From contig NZ_AUCY01000030.1 of NCBI RefSeq assembly GCF_000430005.1, forward strand, positions 1 through 39,885: 39,885 bases of DNA, given 5' to 3'. Origin of the DNA: Desulfovibrio cuneatus DSM 11391 (lineage in GTDB: Bacteria > Desulfobacterota > Desulfovibrionia > Desulfovibrionales > Desulfovibrionaceae). This document shows positions 15,723 through 23,784 of the stretch, one piece after another (position 1 is the stretch's first letter; every line of letters begins with the position of its first letter). The notes beneath the pieces were generated by a model, which was given only the letters and a program-made list of their open reading frames with translations, was not told the origin of the DNA and did no database searches. The translations under genes were made by a program, and so were the position numbers.

Positions 15723-17270
15723 TTACTGGGCTTTGTTTTCTTCGTTACAGCCTTGCGCCGCTTGGTTGAAAATGCCTTCCTGTTTCAGGCAATGGCTGGC
15801 AGTGCGCAGCACTTGGGCCAGGGGTTCTTCCGTTGTGCTGAACTGGGTGGAAGACCACCCAGGCAGCGCCCCCAGCATGGCAGCAAGCCCGGCCATGCCT
15901 TCCTGGGTGGCAAGGGCTGGCAGCATGAATAGGCAAAGGCCTAACGTGTCTGCCATGGCCCCGGCAAGTTGCAGGCTTTGTTGGTCCTTGTCTGGCAGGC
16001 GTTGCTTCTTTTTTCCTGCTGTGCCGGGGGCTACCCCCAGGTGGCGGGCATAGGCCACGGCACCGTGCAGCATGGCGCAATGGGGCTGTTCCCCCGCGGC
16101 CGCACTGGCAATGGCCTTTGCCATGGCGCTGCTGTTGCCATGGGGCAGCAGGCCAGCCTGCACGGCAAGGGCCAGGGCGCTTACTGTTTCCACAAGGTCA
16201 AGCCCCGCACCATTGCAGGCGGCTTCCAGCATTTGCAATTGTTTTGCGGTGTGCAGGCCAAGTGGTTCTGCGTCAAATGCTGGCAGGTGCCCGGGGTTTG
16301 CTTTCTGCTCTTCCAGTTCATGGTGGGGGCACTGCATGGGGCACCCCGGCTGGCAGGCCGGGTGGGCTTTTTTGCGCTTGCTGGCGGGCTGGGGGCCTTC
16401 CAGTAATGGGTCTGCTTCTTTGGTTATTTGGGGTGCCTGGGGCAATGTGGGCGGGGGTTGCCCTGCCTTAGTATTCTGCGTGGCATAATGGGCATCCAGG
16501 GCTGTCAAAAATAAGGCGGCCTGGGCCAGGGCGGCGTCAGAATAGGCAACACTGTGTGCGGCACGGGTAAACTGGTGGGCACCTTCAATAAACGCTGCGC
16601 GGTAGCGGCTGGGGGCAGGCAATGCGGCTTTGGCTGCCTGCTGTTCCGGGCAAAACACAATGGCCTTAATGCCTTTGGCTGCCAGCACGGCCCCAATGCC
16701 GCCTTTGCCGCAGGTGCGTACAGGGGCACCTTGTTTGTCGGTAATTTGCAAGGTGGCAGTAAGAGCGCCGTTGTCTGCCGCCGGACCAGTGCACAGCACG
16801 GCACACTGCTTGCCAAAACGGGCTTGCAAGGCCTTGCACAGGGCTGCCGGGGCAGTGGGGGGGTGTTCTTGTTCTGTTGCTTGGGCAAGCGGTTCAAGCT
16901 GCCCACCAGTAGAGGTAAGCACAAGCACAAAGGGTGCCTGGGTTGGTGCCGCACCGCCAATGGTCAGGCAGCGCAAGCCCAGGCGGGCCATAATGCTGGC
17001 TGCTGTGCCCCCGGCGTTGGATTCTTGCAGCTTGCCTGAAAGGGGGCTTTTGGTCACAACGGAAAGCCTGCCCCCAGCCGGGGCAGGGGTGCCCGCCAGA
17101 AGGCCGGGGCACAGCACCAGTTTGTTTTCCGGTGCCAGGGGGGCAACGTTTGGGGGCACTGCCCGGCAAAAGGTGGCAGAAGCCAGCGCCCGCCCCGCCA
17201 AAGGGCTGGCGGGCAGGGGGTACAGGGTGACTTTGCCACGGGTCATATCGACATCACATTGATTCCACAT
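15723..17270 (-). CDS. Aldehyde:ferredoxin oxidoreductase family protein (short, divergent)
   Basis: The 515-residue protein belongs to the tungsten/molybdopterin AOR family. The amino end matches the bis-pterin binding domain: GRALA, VPPNVAPLAPENKLVLCPG, KSPLSG, and SNAGG. Then GKGGIGAVLAAKGIKAIV corresponds to the family's GGLGAVMGSKNLKAI motif. The iron-sulfur ligands appear as CQPGCPMQC (about residues 306-314), with a later Cys in TLGLCLF matching the fourth ligand of P. furiosus AOR. The family norm is about 600 residues, so the C-terminal domain is shortened, and an Ala/Gln/Pro-rich linker near 275-300 is unusual. The substrate is unknown; electrons would pass to ferredoxin. No good ribosome site is seen at the ATG at 17270 or at the alternative at 17246. 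Confidence 0.8.
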   Translation of the reverse strand: MWNQCDVDMTRGKVTLYPLPASPLAGRALASATFCRAVPPNVAPLAPENKLVLCPGLLAGTPAPAGGRLSVVTKSPLSGKLQESNAGGTAASIMARLGLRCLTIGGAAPTQAPFVLVLTSTGGQLEPLAQATEQEHPPTAPAALCKALQARFGKQCAVLCTGPAADNGALTATLQITDKQGAPVRTCGKGGIGAVLAAKGIKAIVFCPEQQAAKAALPAPSRYRAAFIEGAHQFTRAAHSVAYSDAALAQAALFLTALDAHYATQNTKAGQPPPTLPQAPQITKEADPLLEGPQPASKRKKAHPACQPGCPMQCPHHELEEQKANPGHLPAFDAEPLGLHTAKQLQMLEAACNGAGLDLVETVSALALAVQAGLLPHGNSSAMAKAIASAAAGEQPHCAMLHGAVAYARHLGVAPGTAGKKKQRLPDKDQQSLQLAGAMADTLGLCLFMLPALATQEGMAGLAAMLGALPGWSSTQFSTTEEPLAQVLRTASHCLKQEGIFNQAAQGCNEENKAQ

Positions 17271-17497
17271 ATATTTTCTTACCTAATGCGCCGCAGGGCG
17301 AGTACGTATCGTTATTTTCTTCATAATCTAGCCCTTCTGGTGTCAAAATTCAAGGAAAAGGCGCAAGTCACCTGTAAATTCCCAATGCCCGCCATATTGC
17401 CCTGTTTTGATTTATTAATATTGTTTTGTTCAGTTTGGCGTACCTTTTGCATTGCCTAGGGTACCTGCCGTTTTATTCAAAATTCCGACAAACGGTG

Positions 17498-17513
17498 TGG
17501 CGGCATTTTTGCC
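17498..17513 (+). promoter_or_regulatory. Candidate sigma-54 promoter upstream of flgI
   Basis: TGGCGG-cattt-TTGC keeps the required GG-N10-GC spacing (GG 17499-17500, GC 17511-17512). Flagellar genes of this class are often sigma-54 dependent in deltaproteobacteria. It lies about 216 bp upstream of flgI. Confidence 0.4.
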
Positions 17514-17520
17514 TCTTATG

Positions 17521-17542
17521 AAGACTATTGCACAATAGTCTT
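17521..17542. promoter_or_regulatory. Perfect 22-bp palindrome at the flgI leader
   Basis: AAGACTATTG-ca-CAATAGTCTT is a perfect inverted repeat starting 9 bases after the putative -12 element, so it would cover the transcription start. It may be a repressor site or a 5' hairpin of the message. Confidence 0.6.
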
Positions 17543-17613
17543 GAGGCGGCTTCCCACAAGGAAGACGCTCCAAAAAGTACCAATAAGAGAAATTTACCTT
17601 CCCTGCAAAATGA

Positions 17614-17702
17614 GTACTTTTTGTGACTTAGGCCATATTTCGGTTTGCGGAAGCAACGCGAAATATGATGGAAAAAGCACGCAAAACGTAGTTTTGCAAT
17701 GG
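17614..17702 (-). repeat. Family D two-hairpin element, copy D1
   Basis: Read on the minus strand it starts CCATTGCAAAAC. It forms the hairpin GCAAAAC/GTTTTGC (17681-17697) and a second hairpin CATATTTCG/CGAAATATG (17634-17667). It ends with the conserved tail ATGGCCTAAGTCACAAAAAG. It lies between the divergent AOR and flgI genes, a 458-bp gap that otherwise holds only the promoter candidate and palindrome listed here. Confidence 0.75.
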
Positions 17703-17728
17703 TTTTTTATAAGAAGAAGGAGTGTACC

Positions 17729-18856
17729 ATGCAACACTTTATGACCATGCCCCGCCGTTGTGGCGTTCTGCCCACAGGGCTTGCTGCATTTATGCTTACC
17801 CTGTTGTTCAGCCTGCCAGCCCATGCGGTGCGGTTGAAAGACATCGCCTCATTCAGTGGCGTGCGCGACAACCAACTGGTTGGCTATGGCCTTGTGGTGG
17901 GCCTTGGCGGCACGGGTGACAAAAAAGACTCCACCTTTACCATGCGTTCCATGGTGAACATGCTGGAAAAAATGGGTGTGCAGGTTGACCCGCGCCAAAT
18001 GAAGCCCAAAAACGTGGCGGCTGTTATGGTAACAGCCAAAATGCCTGTTTCGGCAAAGCCGGGAACCCAGATTGATATAACTGTTTCTTCCCTGGGCGAT
18101 GCCACTAGCCTGCTGGGCGGCGTGCTTATTCAAACCCCGCTGAAAGGGGTGGATGGCAACGTGTATGCCATTGGGCAAGGGTCGCTTACGGTGGGTGGTT
18201 TTACCATTACCGGGGAACAGGGCAGAGCGCAGAAAAACATTACCACTGTGGGCCGTCTTCCTGGCGGGGCCATTGTGGAACGCGGCATACCCTTTGAATT
18301 TAACTCGCAAGACACCCTTTCACTGACCATGCACGCGCCAGACTTTTCCACCACCAACCAGGTGGTGCAGCGTATAAACGGTGCTTTGGGGGGCAACTTT
18401 GCCAGCGCACCTGATGTGGGCACTATAAAGTTGCAGGTTCCCAGCGATTTTCGCGGTAATATTGTACCGCTTATGGCCTCCCTGGAAAATATTGAAATAA
18501 CCCCTGATGGTGCAGCAAAAGTGGTGGTGGATGAAAAAACAGGCACCATCATTCTTGGGCGCGATGTACGCATAAGCCGTGTGGCTGTTGCCCATGGCAG
18601 CTTGCAGGTAACAGTGCAGGAAAACCTGGATGTTTCCCAGCCAGGGCCATTTAGCGGCGGTACCACTGTGGTTACCCCCAGCACAGACATTACGGCCCGT
18701 GAAGAACGCCGCAACCTGAATATTATGGAAGGGGCCACCTTGCAGGAACTGGTGGACGGCCTGAACTCCGTTGGGGCCACCCCGCGTGACCTCATATCCA
18801 TTCTTCGTGCCATGAAAACAGCCGGGGCGCTCCATGCCCAGCTTGAGGTTATTTAA
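17729..18856 (+). CDS. flgI: Flagellar P-ring protein FlgI
   Basis: FlgI assembles the periplasmic P-ring that acts as the bushing of the flagellar rod in the peptidoglycan layer. The 375-residue protein has a Sec signal peptide ending in LPAHA. The mature amino end is diagnostic: [30 protein letters not shown]. Later signatures are [23 protein letters not shown] and the C-terminal [33 protein letters not shown] (spanning two motifs), all standard for the family. AAGGAG at 17715-17720 sets the ATG at 17729. The usual upstream partners flgA and flgH are absent here. A full family A element separates it from flgJ, and its TAA is immediately followed by that element. Confidence 0.97.
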   Translation: MQHFMTMPRRCGVLPTGLAAFMLTLLFSLPAHAVRLKDIASFSGVRDNQLVGYGLVVGLGGTGDKKDSTFTMRSMVNMLEKMGVQVDPRQMKPKNVAAVMVTAKMPVSAKPGTQIDITVSSLGDATSLLGGVLIQTPLKGVDGNVYAIGQGSLTVGGFTITGEQGRAQKNITTVGRLPGGAIVERGIPFEFNSQDTLSLTMHAPDFSTTNQVVQRINGALGGNFASAPDVGTIKLQVPSDFRGNIVPLMASLENIEITPDGAAKVVVDEKTGTIILGRDVRISRVAVAHGSLQVTVQENLDVSQPGPFSGGTTVVTPSTDITAREERRNLNIMEGATLQELVDGLNSVGATPRDLISILRAMKTAGALHAQLEVI

Positions 18857-19085
18857 GGAAACGCTGATTTATTCCGTTTGGCGGCGTTGCTTCACTTTTC
18901 TTGAAGCAGTCGAGGACGGAAGAGTTGACTCGGCCCGTCCTGGGCCTCGGCCTTCGGCTTCCGCCCTGTGGGTGGTTCCCAATTCCGCTTTCCTGCGGAA
19001 TTGTCACTCCTGCTTCAAAAAAAGGTCGCGCCTTGCCAAACGAAATAACTGCGCGTTTCCAAAAGGCTCTTGAAGCAGTGTTTCC
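18857..19085 (+). repeat. Family A element, copy A3 (full length)
   Basis: GGAAACGCTGATTTATTCCG begins directly after the flgI TAA, and the element ends GAAGCAGTGTTTCC at 19085. It holds the full cassette: GGCCCgtccTGGGCC, GCCttcGGC, CCGCCC-tgt-GGGTGG and AATTCCGC/GCGGAATT in succession, flanked by the inner inverted pair TTGAAGCAGTCGAGGAC and its mate near 19005. It lies inside the flgI-flgJ gap. Confidence 0.9.
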
Positions 19086-19174
19086 TTTCAAGAAAAAATG
19101 CCCACAGGCACTATGAAGGTACCCCTGTGCGGTGAAGATACTGAACGCAATGTTTCAACATATGAGGCTTTGAT

Positions 19175-20356
19175 ATGACAACTTCTGCCCCCGTAGACCC
19201 GCGTGCTGCAATGGACCAGAGTGCCCAACTGGACCTGGTGCACCGTAAAATGGCCATGGACGACCTGCGCAACCGCATGGGCAACAGCAAAGATAAAGAT
19301 GGCAAGTTGCGTGATGCATGCGAAGGGTTTGAAAGTATTTTCATTCAGCGCATGTGGGAACAAATGCGCAAGAACGTGCCTAAAGAAGGCTACCTGCACA
19401 GCAAAGATGAGGAAACCTACCAGTCTATGTTTGATGTGGAGCTTTCCAAGAAAATGGCTTCTGCCGGGGGCATTGGCCTTGCTGAAGTGCTGTACCAGCA
19501 GCTTTCCAGCCGGGCAACCAACGCCGCCCGCGGCACAAGCCCTGGGGCCATGGACAACAAGCAACCCCTGCATGGTGTGCAAGTACCTGCCGCGCCCCCA
19601 CAAGAGCTTGAAGCGGCAGCACAACCCGTTGTCGAAAAATTGACGCAGGAAAACCTTTACTCTACCTATACCCCTGAAGCAGAAGGTGAGGCCCCTAATG
19701 CCGGGCAAGAACCCCTGGCCCAAAACCCAAAGCCGGAAGGGGAAGCCGTGGCGCAGGAAGAAGCTGGCGCAGGGCAAGGGCCCATGGCGGCTATTTCCGG
19801 GGTGGTGGCAAACGCCATTGCCGCCCTGCGGGCAGAAGTGGGGGAAGGCCTGTTTGCAACGGAAGGCCCCGCCGCAGCCCTGCCTGAGGGTGTGCTGAAT
19901 GCCAAAAAAACACCGCGCGGCCTTTTACCCCAGGAAGCTGCGTGGCCTTATGAAGGGCAAATTACTGGCCGCTTTGGCTGGCAAGACGACCCCAGCGGCA
20001 AGCGCCGCTGGAACCCTGGGGTGAGCATTGCTGTCAACCCTGGCGACGCCATAACCCCCTGCCTGCCGGGCCGGGTAGTGTATGTGGGTGAACGCGGCGA
20101 ATATGGCGATTCCATTGTGCTTGAACACGCCGATGGGTTCATGAGTTTTTATGGCAACGTCCAGGGAAATGACTTGAAGGTGGGCGACGCTGTAGCCGCT
20201 GGAACACCTTTTGCAAGGGTAACGGCAAACCCAGGATTTATCGCAGAAGGGGAAAAAACTGCCCCTCTGTTTTTTGAAATAAAGCGTGGCGAAATGGCGT
20301 TGAACCCGGAAGCCGCTATTAAAACTGCTATGGTGGCCAGTGTTCCGACACGGTAA
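19175..20356 (+). CDS. flgJ: FlgJ-like rod protein with degenerate M23 (LytM) domain
   Basis: The 393-residue protein couples a FlgJ rod-binding domain (about 45-105; LRDACEGFESIFIQRMWEQM, then GGIGLAEVLYQQLS) to a C-terminal M23/LytM-like domain (about 262-385). FlgJ caps and guides rod assembly; in many proteobacteria the second domain cuts peptidoglycan. Here the zinc site is lost. The canonical HxGxD reads NPGVS, and the HxH pair is replaced by LFF in PLFFEIKRG, so enzymatic activity is unlikely. The middle (110-260) is Ala/Glu/Pro-rich. GAGG at 19164-19167 supports the ATG at 19175. flgN begins 46 bp downstream. Confidence 0.9.
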   Translation: MTTSAPVDPRAAMDQSAQLDLVHRKMAMDDLRNRMGNSKDKDGKLRDACEGFESIFIQRMWEQMRKNVPKEGYLHSKDEETYQSMFDVELSKKMASAGGIGLAEVLYQQLSSRATNAARGTSPGAMDNKQPLHGVQVPAAPPQELEAAAQPVVEKLTQENLYSTYTPEAEGEAPNAGQEPLAQNPKPEGEAVAQEEAGAGQGPMAAISGVVANAIAALRAEVGEGLFATEGPAAALPEGVLNAKKTPRGLLPQEAAWPYEGQITGRFGWQDDPSGKRRWNPGVSIAVNPGDAITPCLPGRVVYVGERGEYGDSIVLEHADGFMSFYGNVQGNDLKVGDAVAAGTPFARVTANPGFIAEGEKTAPLFFEIKRGEMALNPEAAIKTAMVASVPTR

Positions 20357-20402
20357 ACACGCGTCCCCCGCCCCTGCACCATAATGAATAAAGGAAGAAA
20401 CC

Positions 20403-20867
20403 ATGTACAGCTTGATACACGATAACCTGCACCGTCAGTTTAAAGCCCTTGGTGTATTGGAAAGCTTGCTGGATGAAGAATTTATGCTGCTGCAAGACCG
20501 CGACGCAGAAGGCATTACCAGCCTGGAATTTTCCATTCATGAGCTGCTGCGGCAAATTGCCAGGGAACGAATTACCTTGAAAGACACCATGCAGGGCACC
20601 CGCTTGCTGGAATATGCCAGCATGTTGCCGGAAGATGAAGGCGAAGCGGTGCGCCGCCTGTATTACCTGATAGATTCATTGGAACAGCGCTGTGCCCGTA
20701 ATGCCGGGCGTAACGCAGAACTTTCTCTTGCTTTGTATGACCAGGGGCAGGCATTGCTCGACTTTTTACACGAAAAAATTAACCCGCTGTGCACAGATGT
20801 GTACGGGGCAGGCGGCAAGCTGTACCAAGCCAGACCTACAGCTGCCCTCATTTCAGGGAGGCTCTAA
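20403..20867 (+). CDS. flgN: FlgN-type flagellar export chaperone
   Basis: This 154-residue, mostly helical protein matches FlgN chaperones in size and position. FlgN keeps the hook-filament junction proteins FlgK and FlgL soluble before export. Visible features are the long amino helix (LHRQFKALGVLESLLDEEF) and heptad-like hydrophobics through residue 120. AAAGGAAG precedes the ATG. Its TAA overlaps the flgK ATG by one base (TAATG), supporting translational coupling with its client. Sequence similarity in this family is weak, so the call rests largely on context. Confidence 0.85.
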   Translation: MYSLIHDNLHRQFKALGVLESLLDEEFMLLQDRDAEGITSLEFSIHELLRQIARERITLKDTMQGTRLLEYASMLPEDEGEAVRRLYYLIDSLEQRCARNAGRNAELSLALYDQGQALLDFLHEKINPLCTDVYGAGGKLYQARPTAALISGRL

Positions 20868-22981
20868 TGGCTCTTGGTGTAAACTCTTTGCTGAACATGG
20901 GTAACGGGGCTCTTTTTGCCTCGCAGGCTGCCATTCAAACCACAGGCAACAACATTTCCAACGTCAACACGGTGGGGTATTCCCGCCAAAGTGTTGACCT
21001 GCGCGAAAGCTATTCCATTGACTACCGCCCGGGCCAGGTGGGCCAAGGGGTGGAGGCAAGGCAAATCATTCGTGCCTTTGACCGCTTTGTAGAAAGTGCC
21101 TACCTTGAAAAATCAACCCTGCAAAGCCGCTATAATGAACAATATAGTATGCTGCGCACGGTGGAAACGGCGTTTAACGAATCTAACACCGCAGGCATTG
21201 CCGACGCCATCAGCCAGATGTTCAAGGCCTGGAGCACCGTTGCCCAAACCCCAGACAGCCTTGCAGCCCGCACAGCCCTTACAGGCAAGTCGCAAGACAT
21301 GGCCACCATTTTGCGCAATACAGACAATTACCTTGGTGAACTGGAAGAACAGCTTACCGGCATGATTGCCCAGGAAGTGGACAAGGCTAACTCCCTTATG
21401 CAGGATATTGCCCGCCTGAACCGGGAAATTAACGCCCACGCTGTGCCAGGGCAGAATAACCCCAACTCATTGATGGATGAACGCGACAGGAAAGTACGCT
21501 CCCTTGCCGAAATCATTGATATTCGTGTTCAAGACGATGGGGCCGGGCATTTTCAGGTAACTACCTCTGCTGGTATGCGTCTGGTACAAGATGATATTCC
21601 CTTTTCCCTTACCATGAAGCCCCCGCGTGTGGAAAATAACCTGAGCATTGGTTCCACCTACAACGGCACTGCTGGCTTTACAGGAAAAGATGGCTATGAA
21701 TATACCCTTGATGTAGTGCAGGGTGGGAACATTGACTCCACCGGGGCTGTTCCTGCCCCTGCGGGCACAGCAAAATACCGTGTTTCCCTGGACGGTGGCC
21801 GCAGCTGGATGAAGGACGACTATGGCAATGACCTGCTGGTGGATGCCACCGATGAAGCCCATAGCGCTAAGGTAAAAGACCTGCAACTGTTCTTTACAGG
21901 AACAAACCAGTTGCAAACGGGCGACCGCTTTGTGGTGACCCCCAAAACGGATGTGTATTGGGTAACACCCACGGCTGGCCCGGTGAACATTTCCACCCAG
22001 ATTTTTCAGGATGGCCAGGAAAACGCTTCACGCATTACGGGTGGGACGCTGGCCGCATACCAGGAGTTTCGTGACCACCGTATTGGGCAATACCGCGACA
22101 CACTGGCCTCCCTTGGCAACAGCATGACCTGGGAAGTGAACCGCATTCACAGCCAGGGTGCTGGCTTAAAGCCCCTTACCAACGCCTTGGGCGAATTCCA
22201 GGTGCCCCGTGTGGACATTCCTTTGGGTTCGCGCAGTTCCGGTTCCCAGTGGTTTGACAAATTGCAGTCTGGCAACGTGACCTTTTCGGTTTACGACAGC
22301 ACCACGGGCAAACCCATTACCGCGTACCCCGGCATCCAGGCATTTTCACCAGACAACTTTGACCCCAGCCAGCATTCCCTGGAAGACGTGGTGAGTGCCA
22401 TTAACACCGGGCCTGCCTCGGCCCACTTAACAGCCAGCATTGTGGACAACCGCTTGCAACTTAGCGCCAAGCCCGGCACCCAGTTTGGTATTACTGCTGA
22501 TACGTCTGGCCTTGCCGCCGCCCTGGGCATTAATGCCTACTTTGTGGGTGACGGCCCTTCCGACATGCGGGTGCGTGACGAACTGGTGAAAGACCCCAGC
22601 ATGATCAATGCTGCCAGGGTGAACGGCGCAGGGGAAATTAACCCCGGCGACAACCAGATTGCCACGGAAATTGCAGGCCTTTTGACCAAGGTTGTGGACT
22701 TTACCAACGGCAGTGGCAGCAAGGTTAAGCAAACGTTTTCCGAATTTTACGGCACCCTGGTCACAAAAATAGGGGCAGACACTGCGGGCGTGGGCTTTCT
22801 TGCCAACACCACTGGGGCCATGGCTAATGAACTGGCCCAGCGCCGGGAAGAAATTTCCGGTGTGAGCCTGGATGAGGAAATGAGTAACCTCATTAAGTTT
22901 CAGGCTTCCTACAAGGCGGCCGCCAAGCTTATTACCACGGCAGACCAGATGATTCAGACGATTCTTGGCCTCAAACAGTAA
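20867..22981 (+). CDS. flgK: Flagellar hook-associated protein 1 FlgK
   Basis: FlgK forms the first junction zone between hook and filament. The 704-residue protein has the rod/hook N-terminal signature (LFASQAAIQTTGNNISNVNT followed by VGYSRQ) and the C-terminal coiled-coil signature (VSLDEEMSNLIKFQASYKAA, then TADQMIQTILGL). The central ~400 residues are the variable surface domain, here longer than the ~547-residue enteric protein. The ATG at 20867 has GGGAGG upstream and matches the family start MALGVNSLLN; the longer open frame from 20789 lies inside flgN. The usual next genes (flgL, csrA, fliW) do not follow; a short family A element begins 3 bases after the stop. Confidence 0.97.
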   Translation: MALGVNSLLNMGNGALFASQAAIQTTGNNISNVNTVGYSRQSVDLRESYSIDYRPGQVGQGVEARQIIRAFDRFVESAYLEKSTLQSRYNEQYSMLRTVETAFNESNTAGIADAISQMFKAWSTVAQTPDSLAARTALTGKSQDMATILRNTDNYLGELEEQLTGMIAQEVDKANSLMQDIARLNREINAHAVPGQNNPNSLMDERDRKVRSLAEIIDIRVQDDGAGHFQVTTSAGMRLVQDDIPFSLTMKPPRVENNLSIGSTYNGTAGFTGKDGYEYTLDVVQGGNIDSTGAVPAPAGTAKYRVSLDGGRSWMKDDYGNDLLVDATDEAHSAKVKDLQLFFTGTNQLQTGDRFVVTPKTDVYWVTPTAGPVNISTQIFQDGQENASRITGGTLAAYQEFRDHRIGQYRDTLASLGNSMTWEVNRIHSQGAGLKPLTNALGEFQVPRVDIPLGSRSSGSQWFDKLQSGNVTFSVYDSTTGKPITAYPGIQAFSPDNFDPSQHSLEDVVSAINTGPASAHLTASIVDNRLQLSAKPGTQFGITADTSGLAAALGINAYFVGDGPSDMRVRDELVKDPSMINAARVNGAGEINPGDNQIATEIAGLLTKVVDFTNGSGSKVKQTFSEFYGTLVTKIGADTAGVGFLANTTGAMANELAQRREEISGVSLDEEMSNLIKFQASYKAAAKLITTADQMIQTILGLKQ

Positions 22982-22984
22982 CAG

Positions 22985-23110
22985 GGAAACGCTGAGTTAT
23001 TCCGTTTGGCTGCGTTGCTTCATTTTTTTTGAAACAGTCGAGGACGGAAGAGTCCACTCCTGCTTCAAAAAAAGTTCGCGCCTTGCCAAACGAAAAACTG
23101 AGCGTTTCCC
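22985..23110 (+). repeat. Family A element, short form (cassette deleted)
   Basis: It starts GGAAACGCTGAGTTATTCCG 3 bases after the flgK stop and ends at CGTTTCCC (23110). GGAAGAGTCC joins directly to ACTCCTGCTTC, the same deletion as at 10926-11076. The outermost TTAATCAGTG end is degraded. Confidence 0.85.
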
Positions 23111-23154
23111 AAATGCCATTCAATTCGTAATGGGCAACACATCATTTGTAGCAT

Positions 23155-23187
23155 AAACGCTCCTCCGGTTACCGGGGGAGCGTTTTC
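23155..23187 (+). terminator. Terminator after flgK
   Basis: AAACGCTCCTCCGGT and ACCGGGGGAGCGTTTT pair, followed by CCTTTC. The 803-bp gap 22982-23784 otherwise holds only repeats: family A, G, F, an imperfect palindrome and family B. Confidence 0.8.
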
Positions 23188-23243
23188 CTTTCTCCACTCG
23201 GGCGTTGGGGAGATGCTTCGGCGGCGTAGCCGCCTTCGCTTGG

Positions 23244-23272
23244 TTTTTGCGGCGCGTGCGCCGCACCATTCC
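23244..23272 (+). repeat. Family G short hairpin repeat, copy 1
   Basis: TTTTTGCGGCGC-gt-GCGCCGC followed by ACCATTCC recurs at 35516-35544 as TTTTTGCGGCGC-aa-GCGCCAC plus ACCATTCC. Confidence 0.6.
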
Positions 23273-23280
23273 GCTATGGA

Positions 23281-23447
23281 GTTACTTGTTGTAATAAATG
23301 GCTGTGCCACAAAAAGTAATCGCTACATTCTTGAGGGAGTGGAAGAGAAACGACTGCACGTTGCATGAGTGGGCGGGCGCAGCAAAGCGCGCATGGGCTG
23401 GGGGCGGCTCGAAGAATTATCTGTAAGGTGCGGCGAAGCGTCGCCCA
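23281..23447 (+). repeat. Family F repeat, short copy F1
   Basis: It shares GTGCCACAAAAAGTAA, GCATGAGTGGGCGGGCGCA, AAGCGCGC and GAAGAATTATCTGTAAGGTG with the longer copies at 35672-35925 and (inverted) 39640-39885. It ends in a GGCGA/TCGCC hairpin. The 5' ~100 bp present in the longer copies is missing. Confidence 0.8.
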
Positions 23448-23520
23448 TTTTCCTTCTCTTCGATCTAACAATACACAGGGCAAAGGCTCTGCTTATGTGT
23501 TCCCCTGCGAAGCCACCCTA

Positions 23521-23562
23521 AATCCCGGCAAGGGCCGCGCTTCGCGGCTTGCCGGGGGGATT
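23521..23562. repeat. Long GC-rich palindrome
   Basis: AATCCCGGCAAGGGCCGCG and CGGCTTGCCGGGGGGATT form an imperfect stem around a CTTCG loop. It directly precedes family B copy B2. No T-run follows, so it is not a simple terminator. Confidence 0.65.
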
Positions 23563-23574
23563 CTCTGGAGGGCA

Positions 23575-23714
23575 AAGGGGAAATGATAGAATTTTTTGTG
23601 CAGGCAAGGCGTACGGTATTTTTGCAAGGGGCTGACCTCACGGTCTGCCTTGCAGCAAAACTGCCGCACAACGAAGCCTGCGCGAAAAAGGCTAGTTTTC
23701 CCTCTGCCTTCCAG
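23575..23714 (+). repeat. Family B palindromic element, copy B2
   Basis: The outer arms CTGGAGGGCAAAGGG and CCCTCTGCCTTCCAG pair. Next TTTTTTGTGCAGGC pairs with GCCTGCGCGAAAAA. The inner CGGTATTTTTGCAAGG (23614-23629) pairs with 23648-23666, and GACC/GGTC (23634-23645) closes the apex. Compared with B1 the outer and inner arms differ in sequence but remain complementary. It ends 70 bp before cobQ. Confidence 0.8.
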
Positions 23715-23784
23715 AAGCACCATCCCTCCCCAAGCCCTTCTCCGCTCCTGCGCGTTTCCCTTGCCCTGGTGGAAAGGTAGGGGT

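Noticed and set aside
18834-19116. Short open frames inside family A elements
   Set aside because: Similar frames recur only because the repeat recurs; they have no start signals, and in the short copies the cassette part is deleted.
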